Positions 1 to 7,472 of a DNA stretch of 11,074 bases are shown piece by piece. This DNA is from Verrucomicrobiales bacterium (GTDB lineage: Bacteria > Verrucomicrobiota > Verrucomicrobiia > Verrucomicrobiales > Verrucomicrobiaceae). The notes below the pieces were generated by a model, which did not search any database, was not told the origin of the DNA, and worked only from the letters and a program-made list of their open reading frames with translations. Position 1 is the first letter of the stretch. The number at the start of each line of letters is the position of its first letter. The DNA lies in contig DMMK01000728.1 of the NCBI GenBank assembly GCA_003453085.1, positions 1 to 11,074 of the forward strand, read 5' to 3'. The position numbers and the translations under genes are program-made.

Positions 1-585
1 CTGGACAAGCTGGCCCTGCACCGTCTCATGCAGGAAGGCGATTCCGTCAGCGGAGCTTATCTGACGGTGGATCAGGAACGCTGGACGGACTTCATGACTC
101 AGGTCAAAGAAACACCCCGCATTGCCGTGACACTAGTGAAGAAGGAGCAGCTCGCCGCCTTCCGCACCACCACGGGAGAAAGCATCGGCATCATCCGCAA
201 GCTTTACCTCACCCTAGCCGTCATCGTGGCCTTTGGTGTGGTCTATAACAGTGCCCGCATTGCGCTTTCCGAACGTGGGCGTGACCTCGCCACGCTCAGG
301 GTCGTGGGCTTTACCCAGCGCGAGGTCGGCAGCGTCCTACTGGGGGAGCTGACCATTCTCGTACTCGTCGCCCTGCCAGTGGGGCTGCTCTTTGGGCGGG
401 GGCTGGCCACCTTCATCATGGCAGCCATCAATACGGAAACCATCCGCATGCCGCTGATCATCAGCTACAAGACCTACAGCGTGGCCGTGCTGGTCGTGCT
501 CACCGCCGCCGGAGCCTGCTTCTGGGTCGTCGGGCGCATGGTGCACAAGCTTGACATGGTGGGCGTGCTGAAGGCGCGTGAGTAG
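1..585 (+). CDS. ABC transporter permease, FtsX/MacB family (C-terminal part)
   Basis: The reading frame is open from the first base of the window, so the N-terminus lies outside; 194 codons and a TAG stop are visible. The segment has the layout of the C-terminal FtsX-like permease domain. An extracytoplasmic stretch comes first (to about residue 60), then a membrane helix (about 67-88). A cytoplasmic coupling segment follows, containing SERGRDLATLRVVGFTQREV, which is typical of the loop that contacts the ATPase. Two further membrane helices follow (about 115-140 and 158-180), and the protein ends with the characteristic basic tail LDMVGVLKARE. In this family such permeases pair with a MacB/LolD-type ATPase to move lipoproteins, peptides or other envelope substrates, or to drive mechanotransmission. 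The substrate cannot be read from this fragment. The ATPase and any adaptor gene would be upstream of the window. Confidence 0.9.
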   Translation: MDKLALHRLMQEGDSVSGAYLTVDQERWTDFMTQVKETPRIAVTLVKKEQLAAFRTTTGESIGIIRKLYLTLAVIVAFGVVYNSARIALSERGRDLATLRVVGFTQREVGSVLLGELTILVLVALPVGLLFGRGLATFIMAAINTETIRMPLIISYKTYSVAVLVVLTAAGACFWVVGRMVHKLDMVGVLKARE

Positions 586-633
586 GCAAAGCCGTGCCAG
601 TTATCGTCGCATTTGGCGAACGCCTCATCATCC

Positions 634-867
634 TCACCGCCGATTGCTTGGAGGAACGGGCCAGGGTTTGTGTCTGCTCCTGCGCCGCTTGGGGCGGATC
701 ACGCCACCCGCGATGACGGCCGCCCCAATGACCATCATGCCAATGCCCACCGGAGCCAGAACCAGCGTCGCCAGCAAGGCGGCCCCCAAAACGACCAGCA
801 GAACTCCCGCAATCACCCAGGACCAGCGAATCGGTCCTCGTTTAGATTTTTCGGAAGCAGGTTTCAT
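634..867 (-). CDS. Small two-helix membrane protein, function unknown
   Basis: This is a 77-residue protein read from an ATG at 867. An in-frame TTG at 885 would add six residues, but ATG is the more likely start. A basic N-terminal segment (about residues 1-14) leads into two adjacent hydrophobic helices (about 16-38 and 40-61) rich in Val, Ala, Leu and Gly. It ends with a strongly basic tail (RPKRRRSRHKP and onward). The pattern fits an inner-membrane hairpin with both ends in the cytoplasm by the positive-inside rule. I do not recognise the family. No convincing Shine-Dalgarno sequence precedes the start. It lies between a permease and dsbD on the opposite strand and is divergent from dsbD. 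Two longer plus-strand frames cross it, but their translations are low-complexity and unlike a folded protein, so I prefer this strand. Confidence 0.6.
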   Translation of the reverse strand: MKPASEKSKRGPIRWSWVIAGVLLVVLGAALLATLVLAPVGIGMMVIGAAVIAGGVIRPKRRRSRHKPWPVPPSNRR

Positions 868-1005
868 AATGATAAGAGGGTCCAAAGATCATTCGGCTCC
901 CCTCACTGGACTGGTTGGGCTAAACCCATGAGGCGGCGGCCTGGAAAGGTGTCTAAAATTCTTTGGCTGGAATACTTTGCCCGTCTGTGTCTCGTATTCT
1001 CAGTC

Positions 1006-2838
1006 ATGCCTTCCTCTGTCCTGCGTTTTCTCCTGAGCCTGTTTTTCGTGACAGCCGCCGTCTCCCCAGTGCGGCTGGCAGCGCAATTTGATCTTTCCCC
1101 AACCGGGGGAGGAGCGAAGCCCAAGGTGACGGCCAGCCTCGTCTCGGAAGTCAAGGCCGCAGCCTCCGGAGAATCCTTTCGCATTGCCGTGAAGCTGGAG
1201 CATCAGCCCCACTGGCATACTTATGGCAAGGTGCTACCCGCCGATGTCATCGGCAAACCCACGACTCTAAAATGGACCTTGCCCGAAGGCTGGACTGTGG
1301 AGGAGCTGCCCTGGCCTGACACCCATGAGGTGCCCTCCACCGATGGCAAGACCAGTCAGGGTTACGATGGCACTGTTTACCTCCCCGCCAAGATCACACC
1401 TAACGGCAAGTCTGGCAACGTGGGAGAGATCTCCGTCAAGGTGGATGCCCTGGTCTGCGATCCGCAGAACTGCATGCCGGCCAAACCTGAAGCCACGCTA
1501 ACCGTGGCACTGGCCGACAAGGCGGAGGCTGATCCGGCGATGGCGGAAGTGTTTGGCCAAATGACGTCTGCGCCTGCTTCGGGCGCGGCAGAGGCAAAGA
1601 CTCCCGCAACCGTGGCCAAGGCTCCGGAGCGCAGCTTTGCAGGTTACCTGCTCTTCGCCTTTGTCGGCGGGCTGATCCTGAATGTCATGCCCTGCGTGTT
1701 TCCAGTCCTGGGCATCAAGATCATGAGCGTGGTGCAGCAGGCGGGTGAGGACAAACGGCAGGTCCTCATGCACGGTCTGGCCTACACCTTCGGTGTGCTG
1801 ATCTGCTTTTGGGCGCTCGGCGGGTTGGTGATTTCTCTGGGCAAGGCCTGGGGCTTCCAGTTGCAGTCCCCCGGCTTCGTCTATGGGCTGTGCGCCTTCT
1901 TCCTGATCTTTGGCCTGAACATGGCCGGCCTGTTCGAAATCGGTGCTTCAGCCGTGGGTGTGGGCGCAGACCTCCAGGCCAAGCAAGGCGTGAGCGGCTC
2001 CTTTTTTTCGGGCCTGCTGGCCACCATCGTCGCCACTCCGTGCTCGGCCCCCTTCCTTGGGCCTGCGCTGGGCTATGCCGTCACCCTGCCAGCAGTCCAG
2101 GCCCTGCTCATGTTCACCCTGATCGGCCTCGGTCTGGCCAGTCCGTTCCTCATCCTGTCGCTGTTCCCCAAGCTGGTGTCTTCCCTGCCCCGCCCTGGTG
2201 CGTGGATGGAAAGCTTCAAGCAGGGCATGTCCTTCCTGCTCTTTGGCACCGTGGCCTTCCTGGCCTGGGTGCTCACCGGCATGGTCGAAGGCCAGCCGAT
2301 GCTCTTCACTCTCTTTGGCCTCGTCATCGTGGCCCTGGGCTGCTGGATCTATGGCCGCTGGTCCCTGCCGCATAAGCCTCAGCGCACCCGAATCATCGCC
2401 GTATTGCTGACCCTGCTTTGCGTCGGAGGCGGTCTGGCCTTTGGCTGGCCCCAGGTGGAAAAAGGGGCCGTAAGCGGAGGCAGCCATGTCGAAGGCGGCC
2501 TGACCTGGGAAGCATGGTCACCCGAAAAAGTGGCCGAGCTGCGCGCCGCCAACAAAGCCGTTTATATCGACTACACCGCCAAGTGGTGTTTCACCTGCCA
2601 GGTGAACAAACGGGTGTACAAAGACGCCACCCTGCAGAAGCTCATCGCCGACAAAAAGGTGGTGCTGCTGAAGGCCGACTGGACCAACGAAGACCCTCGC
2701 ATCACCAAAGCCCTGTCGGACCTCGGCAAAGCCGCCGTGCCGGTGAACGTCCTCTACACCCCCGGCCAGGAAGAACCCATGATCCTGCCAGAACTGCTCA
2801 GCGTGGACAATGTCTCGGCAGCTCTCCAGGGGCTGTAA
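1006..2838 (+). CDS. dsbD: Thiol:disulfide interchange protein DsbD (protein-disulfide reductase)
   Basis: DsbD carries electrons from cytoplasmic thioredoxin across the inner membrane to periplasmic proteins, for disulfide isomerisation and cytochrome c maturation. The 610-residue product has a signal peptide (1-26) and then a periplasmic alpha domain with the CDPQNC pair (Cys151, Cys156). Eight hydrophobic segments follow (about 212-482). They contain MPCVFPVLG (Cys230) and ATPCSAPFLG (Cys346), the two membrane cysteines of the family. A C-terminal thioredoxin-like domain carries WCFTC (Cys528, Cys531). All six redox cysteines expected for full-length DsbD are therefore present. Length is somewhat above that of the E. 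coli protein (about 565). The frame is open much further upstream, but ATG 1006 begins a proper signal peptide and the upstream translation is low-complexity. No clear Shine-Dalgarno sequence is seen. The gene stands alone, with no cytochrome c maturation gene beside it. Confidence 0.95.
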   Translation: MPSSVLRFLLSLFFVTAAVSPVRLAAQFDLSPTGGGAKPKVTASLVSEVKAAASGESFRIAVKLEHQPHWHTYGKVLPADVIGKPTTLKWTLPEGWTVEELPWPDTHEVPSTDGKTSQGYDGTVYLPAKITPNGKSGNVGEISVKVDALVCDPQNCMPAKPEATLTVALADKAEADPAMAEVFGQMTSAPASGAAEAKTPATVAKAPERSFAGYLLFAFVGGLILNVMPCVFPVLGIKIMSVVQQAGEDKRQVLMHGLAYTFGVLICFWALGGLVISLGKAWGFQLQSPGFVYGLCAFFLIFGLNMAGLFEIGASAVGVGADLQAKQGVSGSFFSGLLATIVATPCSAPFLGPALGYAVTLPAVQALLMFTLIGLGLASPFLILSLFPKLVSSLPRPGAWMESFKQGMSFLLFGTVAFLAWVLTGMVEGQPMLFTLFGLVIVALGCWIYGRWSLPHKPQRTRIIAVLLTLLCVGGGLAFGWPQVEKGAVSGGSHVEGGLTWEAWSPEKVAELRAANKAVYIDYTAKWCFTCQVNKRVYKDATLQKLIADKKVVLLKADWTNEDPRITKALSDLGKAAVPVNVLYTPGQEEPMILPELLSVDNVSAALQGL

Positions 2839-2943
2839 GCCGGACAGCGCCACACTTTTTGTTAGCGGATTAAAACCCACGTCAGCAGGTGGCGGAAAGT
2901 TCACTATCCGCCATTGGTCAGGAATAGGTAGGGTGGCTAAAGG
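2839..2943. other. Intergenic gap with a perfect inverted repeat
   Basis: This gap of 105 bases lies between the dsbD stop and the start of the TSP3-repeat gene. A perfect 7-base inverted repeat, TGGCGGA (2890-2896) and TCCGCCA (2907-2913), is separated by a 10-base loop. It is not followed by a T run, so it is not a typical intrinsic terminator. A weaker 5-base stem spans the dsbD stop (2832-2836 with 2844-2848) and a T5 run follows at 2856-2860; this could be a poor terminator. I see no convincing promoter hexamers. The repeat may be a stem-loop in the leader of the downstream gene or a protein-binding site. Confidence 0.4.
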
Positions 2944-5286
2944 ATGGGCGTGCGTAAAACCTGTCTTTTCTCTCAAGGGCTTCGGGTGGTCTTGATGACC
3001 GGGATCCTGGCATGGATGCTGCCTGCGGGCAGCCAAGCACAGTCCCTGGGGCTGTATCCGACGGCAGCTCCCAGTGCCGATGCCGACCGTCTGAGCGATG
3101 CGGAAGAGCTGACCTTGGGGACGAACCCCAGTCTGGCAGATATGGACGGCGACTTCATCACAGACAGTGATGAGCTGCTCATCACGGGGACCAATCCGCT
3201 CTTGGCAGACAGTGACATGGACGGCCTAACAGACTATGAGGAGTGGGTGGTGCTGATCCCCCGGCTGTGGGATGTGGACAGGAATGGGATGCTGGACATT
3301 GATCCCATGGGGCTTAATCCCATGCCTAGCGAAGATGAAGATACAACGATTTTTGATGGTTGGTGGCCCTGGGCCCATCTCACGGACTATGATGGCGATG
3401 GCATCTCAGACCGGGATGAAACCATCTTTGGCAACTTCATTCGCTACAGCAGCACGCGAGCCTATGTGGACTGGCCTAACAGCGAAGGTGAGACGTATGA
3501 CTCGGAGATCTGGGGCGGGCCGGACCATTGGGAACTGACGGACTATGACCGTGATGGGCTAAATGCGGCGGCTGAGGTCATTTCGCAAACGGACCCAAAC
3601 AACCCGGACACGGATGGCGATGGCCTACAGGACGGACTGGATTTTTACATTGCCGATCCTCTGCTGGTTGATACCGACTCTGACGGCATCAGCGATCACG
3701 ATGAACGAATGTATTACGCGTATGCTCGACCTTACTTTGGCACAGAGGAAAATCTGGCAGTCGCCATGCAAACGGTGCTGGGCAGCAGTGCGCTGGGATT
3801 CCTCCTGGACTGGGATGGCGATGGCATGAGCAATGTGTGGGAGATCGCCCATGGGCTGAACCCAGTGGAAACGCTGGATGCTTATGACGATGCGGACGGG
3901 GACTTCCTCTTCAACCTGGAGGAATACAAGGCACGCACGGCCCCTAACGCAGCCCTGAGCACGGTTTCGCAATCAGTGACAATCCAGGTGACCGACCCGG
4001 TGACGCAGTTGCCCCAGACGCGGGCGGTGCTGAATGACTATGAGGCAGTCACGGGGCTGCCGCTACCTGCCGGACTGGTGCGCGACAATGGCCCGCTTTC
4101 CATTCACGACTATGACGATGACTGGGATGGGGATGGCTACGGAAACCGCGACGAGATGCTGGCCGTGCCCGTCAGAAATCCACGGTTTAATGAGCTGCAG
4201 GATACCGATGGCGACGGTCTCACCGATATCTGGGAAACCCTGAAGGGCCTGGATAAAAACGACGCCGATGAAGATTCCGACAGCCTCAGCGACGGGGCTG
4301 ATGACTTTGACAATGACGGCCTGACGAACCTGGGAGAGCAGTCAGCCAACACGAACCCATTTCTGGCGGATACGGACGGCGACAGCATGCCCGATGGCTG
4401 GGAGGTGGCCAAGGGGCTCAACCCTCTGAATGCCGACCAGGACGGCGACAACCTAACCGATGATGCCGACAACTTTGACCTCGACCTGCTGACCAATGCG
4501 CAGGAACTGACGGCAGGCACCCATCCCCGCTACTCGGACACAGATTGGGACGGCCTGCGCGACGACTGGGAACTGGCGAACCAGCTCAATCCCCTGAGCA
4601 GTGCCGGCATCCACGGCGGCAGCGGCGATGCCGATGGCGACGGCTTCAGCAACGCGGCGGAGCAGACGGCGGGCAGCTCACCACAAAGCGCAGGCTCCAC
4701 GCCCCCGGCCACGTTCATTTTTAAAAGCTGGGCCGCAGAGGGTGAAGGCGAAGGCGATACGCCGGGCAATTATGAAGGTTTTGTGAGGAGCTTGGCGGAG
4801 CCTGAGCAGGAGCGGGACTTTCCTTACACCCCGAATAACCAGCCCATTCTCAAGGCGAATGAGGCTGCCCTATGGACCGAGACCACCATCAAGGCTCTGG
4901 ACTATGCCGGAGCATCGGTCACCCCCTGGACTTCATACAACCCAGCCCAATCTCCCGGTGGGGACGTCCGCTGGGTGGGACTCATCCCTCACTTTGTGGC
5001 GGTAAAGGCGGATTTTGAGTGGTTGGGCTACGACTTCCGTTCCAACTATCGGCGGGTGCGTTTGGAGGCGCAGAAAGCCGTGGGAGCGGCGGAGACGCGA
5101 ACTTATCTGGTCTTCACGGAGACGGAAGTCACCGACTCCCTGCAAGTCGTGGGCAAGGTGGAGTTCACTCTGCCAGCAGGAGAAACGAAAGCTTCAGTGA
5201 CGATGGATTCAGCGCTGAATCAATATGGAGTCTCAGTGGCTGCCGATGGCAAACCCTGTGCATCGAGCCACCCCCGCCCGCATTGA
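2944..5286 (+). CDS. Exported TSP3-repeat (calcium-binding) protein, N-terminal part before a frame break
   Basis: The 780-residue product starts with a signal peptide (1-33, ending GSQAQS). From residue 66 to about 570 it holds some 15 aspartate-rich motifs of the D-x-D-x-D-G-x-x-D kind. Examples are residues 66-74, 89-97, 148-156, 222-230, 243-251, 420-428, 476-484, 498-506 and 532-540. Many are coupled to W-E-x-x-x-G-L-N-P segments, as in bacterial thrombospondin type 3 repeats, which bind calcium and form rigid secreted stalks. Residues about 590-765 form a non-repetitive, probably beta-rich segment that I cannot name. The last ten residues (from about CASSHPRPH) look out of frame. The sensible protein continues in another frame from about 5274 to 6230, so the ancestral product was probably about 1095 residues. 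AAAGG just before the ATG is a weak ribosome site. Export to the surface or medium is inferred from the signal peptide and repeats. Confidence 0.85.
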   Translation: MGVRKTCLFSQGLRVVLMTGILAWMLPAGSQAQSLGLYPTAAPSADADRLSDAEELTLGTNPSLADMDGDFITDSDELLITGTNPLLADSDMDGLTDYEEWVVLIPRLWDVDRNGMLDIDPMGLNPMPSEDEDTTIFDGWWPWAHLTDYDGDGISDRDETIFGNFIRYSSTRAYVDWPNSEGETYDSEIWGGPDHWELTDYDRDGLNAAAEVISQTDPNNPDTDGDGLQDGLDFYIADPLLVDTDSDGISDHDERMYYAYARPYFGTEENLAVAMQTVLGSSALGFLLDWDGDGMSNVWEIAHGLNPVETLDAYDDADGDFLFNLEEYKARTAPNAALSTVSQSVTIQVTDPVTQLPQTRAVLNDYEAVTGLPLPAGLVRDNGPLSIHDYDDDWDGDGYGNRDEMLAVPVRNPRFNELQDTDGDGLTDIWETLKGLDKNDADEDSDSLSDGADDFDNDGLTNLGEQSANTNPFLADTDGDSMPDGWEVAKGLNPLNADQDGDNLTDDADNFDLDLLTNAQELTAGTHPRYSDTDWDGLRDDWELANQLNPLSSAGIHGGSGDADGDGFSNAAEQTAGSSPQSAGSTPPATFIFKSWAAEGEGEGDTPGNYEGFVRSLAEPEQERDFPYTPNNQPILKANEAALWTETTIKALDYAGASVTPWTSYNPAQSPGGDVRWVGLIPHFVAVKADFEWLGYDFRSNYRRVRLEAQKAVGAAETRTYLVFTETEVTDSLQVVGKVEFTLPAGETKASVTMDSALNQYGVSVAADGKPCASSHPRPH

Positions 5287-6230
5287 CAGTCCATGGCTTT
5301 TTCAAGCGGAGTGTTCACCTCCTACCGGTGGAGATAGCGGCGCGAAAGAAGGGCACAGCAGCCTCGCCAGATGACGGTCTCTTAGTCAAGAAAGGTGATA
5401 TATTGGAGGTTGCATTAGTTCCGTCTTTTTTTGGACAGACAAACCAGATGCAAACGATTATTGCGTGGGAATTCGCACAGCTAAAGGGAGATGGTTCCTA
5501 CACTCAATGGACTTCTTTTGGTTCACATGGCACCGGCACTACTTTTGAACACACTACGGCCAATCCAGGAATATTCAAACTTCGCGCTGTGATTATGCTG
5601 GCAGGATCCAACCAGGTATATGAATACTTGAGAAAGAAGGATGCGCCTTACGCAACGAACTCATCGGGTGTGACCAATGAGAAATTGAAGGCAGGTAAGT
5701 CTGAATTTTTTGGCGTAACCGAAACTGCTACTCAGTCCGCTGTAAGAAATCAAGCGCTTGCCAACCTCGGAAGCACTGCCTATGCCAAATCTGTGGGCTT
5801 TAAACCAGTGGCCTTTGGCGTGGATTCCACATTGAATTTCAAGGATTCGTGGAAGTGTAATATTTTTGTTTTTCGCATGGCCAACTCCGCCGGAGCCTCG
5901 GTTCCCACAAAGAACTGGCGAGATTATCAATTTGGCTTTCCTCCGTATGTTGATCGCGCGGTGCCGCCTGGTGCTAATGATTGGTATAATTCTGCTTATT
6001 CAATAGGCAATTGGACATGGAAAGCATCCACAACTTCACCTCAACCTGGAGACACAGCGGTACACCAGCACACTTCGATACAAGTGGGAGGAGCCGCACA
6101 CATTGGAATTGTTGATTACGATGGATCGTGGATCAATGCTGGCAAAAACAATGTTAACAAGTCTATCCACATCTCAGACGGCGACTATCAACCGACCAAC
6201 TTCCGCACATACACCACACCAGTCCCATAA
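5283..6230 (+). pseudogene. C-terminal part of the TSP3 protein: predicted papain-like (CHAP or NlpC/P60-like) peptidase/amidase domain
   Basis: This frame continues the upstream gene after a one-base break. One extra C in the run 5271-5275 would join them through ALTVHGFFKRSVHLLPVEIA. As written, the only nearby start is a TTG at 5283 that overlaps the upstream TGA; from it the product would be 315 residues with no signal peptide. The last 130 residues resemble a papain-fold cell-wall hydrolase. A DSWKCNIFVFRMANSAGA segment puts Cys192 (codon 5856) at a helix start. A QPGDTAVHQ strand follows, then GGAAHIGIVDYDG with His273 (codon 6099). A Cys and His 81 residues apart in this order fit CHAP or NlpC/P60-like enzymes, which cut peptidoglycan peptides or amide bonds. 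GC drops within this segment (23 of 60 at 5401-5460). The fold call is from motif shape only; I cannot prove activity or decide between a sequencing error and a real mutation. Confidence 0.6.
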
Positions 6231-6261
6231 TATGCACGCAATGCACCCTTCAACCTTTATC

Positions 6262-6828
6262 ATGGTGAAAACTCGAATGCTTTTTGTTTGCATTTTGTTG
6301 CTCCAATGCAACGCCACATATGCCATTACTCTGACTCCAGAGATTACAGCTTACTTAAGCAGTGGCTCTGTTACAGAATTCGGAACACTCACTGGAACTT
6401 CATCTCAGGTGACTGTATTTACCGATTTCGTGAAAGGCAACTGGAATGCAATTCTCAACGACCTCGACACTGTGGCACCTGATGAAAAGAGGCAACAACT
6501 CATCATCAATGCTGCAGAGTCTTTACCGCCAAGCGACTATATGGATTTCATGTCACTGCTGCTGGATAAGTATCAAGAAAACAAGGTAAAGAAGACGGCG
6601 GCCATTGCTGCTTTGTCACCAGGAGCCAGTAAATACGGATTTTTTGCCTTTAATTACCAGCACACTCAAGTCAGGGCTTTGTGTGAAAGGGCGAAGACCA
6701 TCTTCGCCGATGTGGCATACCTTCAAGATTTGATGAACGAAACGCTGAGCGGAGAACAGCGAAAACAGATAGGCGCTGCTTTGGCATCCGAGAACCGAGC
6801 ACAACCCGAAATCCTGCCCACACCATGA
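6262..6828 (+). CDS. Small exported helical protein, candidate immunity partner of the upstream hydrolase
   Basis: This 188-residue protein starts at ATG 6262; in-frame ATGs at 6232, 6241 and 6277 are alternatives. A start at 6262 gives a normal signal peptide (MVKTRMLFVCILLLQCNATYA, cut after about residue 21). A cysteine in that segment sits in LLQC, which is a poor lipobox, so I do not call it a lipoprotein. The mature part is about 167 residues, mostly predicted helix (for example DEKRQQLIINAAESL and SDYMDFMSLLLDKYQENKVK). I recognise no family. It starts 31 bases after the stop of the predicted cell-wall hydrolase and is in the same direction, so they are probably cotranscribed. It shares the low GC of that segment (25 of 60 at 6541-6600). 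An exported small protein directly after a secreted peptidoglycan-hydrolase module fits a periplasmic immunity protein. That role is inference. Confidence 0.65.
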   Translation: MVKTRMLFVCILLLQCNATYAITLTPEITAYLSSGSVTEFGTLTGTSSQVTVFTDFVKGNWNAILNDLDTVAPDEKRQQLIINAAESLPPSDYMDFMSLLLDKYQENKVKKTAAIAALSPGASKYGFFAFNYQHTQVRALCERAKTIFADVAYLQDLMNETLSGEQRKQIGAALASENRAQPEILPTP

Positions 6829-6847
6829 TCCATCGCAGCTTTGGCCT

Positions 6848-6871
6848 GCCGCGCTTTGCTTGGCACGCGGC
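6848..6871 (+). terminator. Weak hairpin after the small exported gene
   Basis: GCCGCG (6848-6853) and CGCGGC (6866-6871) form a perfect 6-base inverted repeat with a 12-base loop, 20 bases after the stop at 6828. Only three T residues follow, so it is a weak terminator candidate at best. The heptamer GCTTTGC occurs twice here (6853-6859 and 6870-6876). Confidence 0.25.
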
Positions 6872-6910
6872 TTTGCCTGCTCTAGACCCTGTGGATCAAA
6901 AGAACCCAGA

Positions 6911-7394
6911 ATGGTAAATCATGAGCATTTCAAATGTTGTGAGGCTTCTCAGGCCTATGCTTTCTACGGGCGGGGGCTACGATTGGCCGTGCTCATGTCC
7001 TCCTTAGCTTTTCAGGCTTTTTCCCAGGAGTCCTACGAGGGCCAAGATTGGGCACCGCTGATCCAAGCCGCGAATGCCATCTCCCTGACAAATCCGATGT
7101 TGCTGAGAGACACTCCAGAGGCGGCTGCCCTGCATCGAGGGCGATCACTTGAAGCGAACGAAGCTGGCTGAATATAACCCGACGCAGACCAATGCCTTGT
7201 TCGACAAGTATCTCAAGGATGACAAGCGAACGGTGATCACTCCTGTTGAAGTGACTCAGTGAACCACCTCGGCAAGTGCAGCTTGCTCGGCTCACCAGCT
7301 TCGCCCCATTCAGCAAGAATCAGAAGACGCCGTGCTGGAACGCGCGATCAAGATCATCAACGAAGCCCCTGCTCTGTCGAAACCTCAGCATTAG
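6911..7394 (+). pseudogene. Degraded small exported ORF(s)
   Basis: From ATG 6911 the frame gives a long basic leader and a hydrophobic stretch (LRLAVLMSSLAFQAFSQES), which looks like a signal peptide. A polar segment follows, then an early stop at 7169-7171. The continuation is better in the next frame. Skipping one G of the GGG at 7139-7141 gives HRGDHLKRTKLAEYNPTQ, then LFDKYLKDDKRTVITPVEVT, and stops at TGA 7260-7262, for about 116 residues. In the same frame a further peptide-like stretch (QQESEDAVLERAIKIINEAP) runs to TAG 7392-7394 without a start codon. I do not recognise any family. The pieces look like remnants of one or two small secreted protein genes beside the TSP3/hydrolase locus, possibly old immunity or effector fragments. 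The first part has lowered GC (26 of 60 at 6901-6960). A sequencing error could also explain the first break. Confidence 0.45.
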
Positions 7395-7411
7395 CCGCCT
7401 TTTGACGTCAC

Positions 7412-7455
7412 AAAAAAAGGCTGGCACCATCGGCCATCAGCCTCCGGCACCAGCC
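7412..7455 (-). terminator. Rho-independent terminator of the NagB-like gene
   Basis: Read on the minus strand, an 11-pair stem forms between GGCTGGTGCCG (7455 to 7445) and TGGTGCCAGCC (7429 to 7419), with three G-U pairs. Seven T residues follow directly (7418 to 7412). It begins 17 bases after the end of the minus-strand gene that stops at 7473, as expected for its transcript end. The loop can form a small inner GGC/GCC stem. Confidence 0.75.
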
Positions 7456-7472
7456 CCGTAAATGATTCAAAC

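Noticed and set aside
578..931. Plus-strand ORF of 117 residues
   Set aside because: It overlaps the minus-strand two-helix protein and is Arg-, Pro- and Thr-rich without fold-like structure; it is probably a shadow.
613..1005. N-terminal extension of the dsbD frame by 131 codons
   Set aside because: The extension is low-complexity, rich in Arg, Asn, Gln and Pro, and starts from TTG. ATG 1006 begins a normal signal peptide, and the minus strand there encodes a better membrane protein.
1948..2487. Long minus-strand ORF inside dsbD
   Set aside because: It is antisense to a certain gene and its composition (Gln, His, Glu, Gly) is typical of a shadow frame in GC-rich DNA.
3100..4680. Repeated GATGGCGATGGC-like DNA as a tandem repeat or CRISPR array
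   Set aside because: The similarity comes from codons for the Asp/Gly motifs of the TSP3 repeats; spacing is irregular and there are no conserved direct repeats with unique spacers.
6103..6261. Upstream start for the small exported gene
   Set aside because: It would overlap the end of the hydrolase frame and bury the signal peptide; ATG 6262 places the signal peptide at the N-terminus.
6262..6330. Lipoprotein signal in the small exported protein
   Set aside because: The cysteine is preceded by Leu-Leu-Gln. Gln at -1 does not fit a lipobox, and a normal cleavage site follows at TYA.
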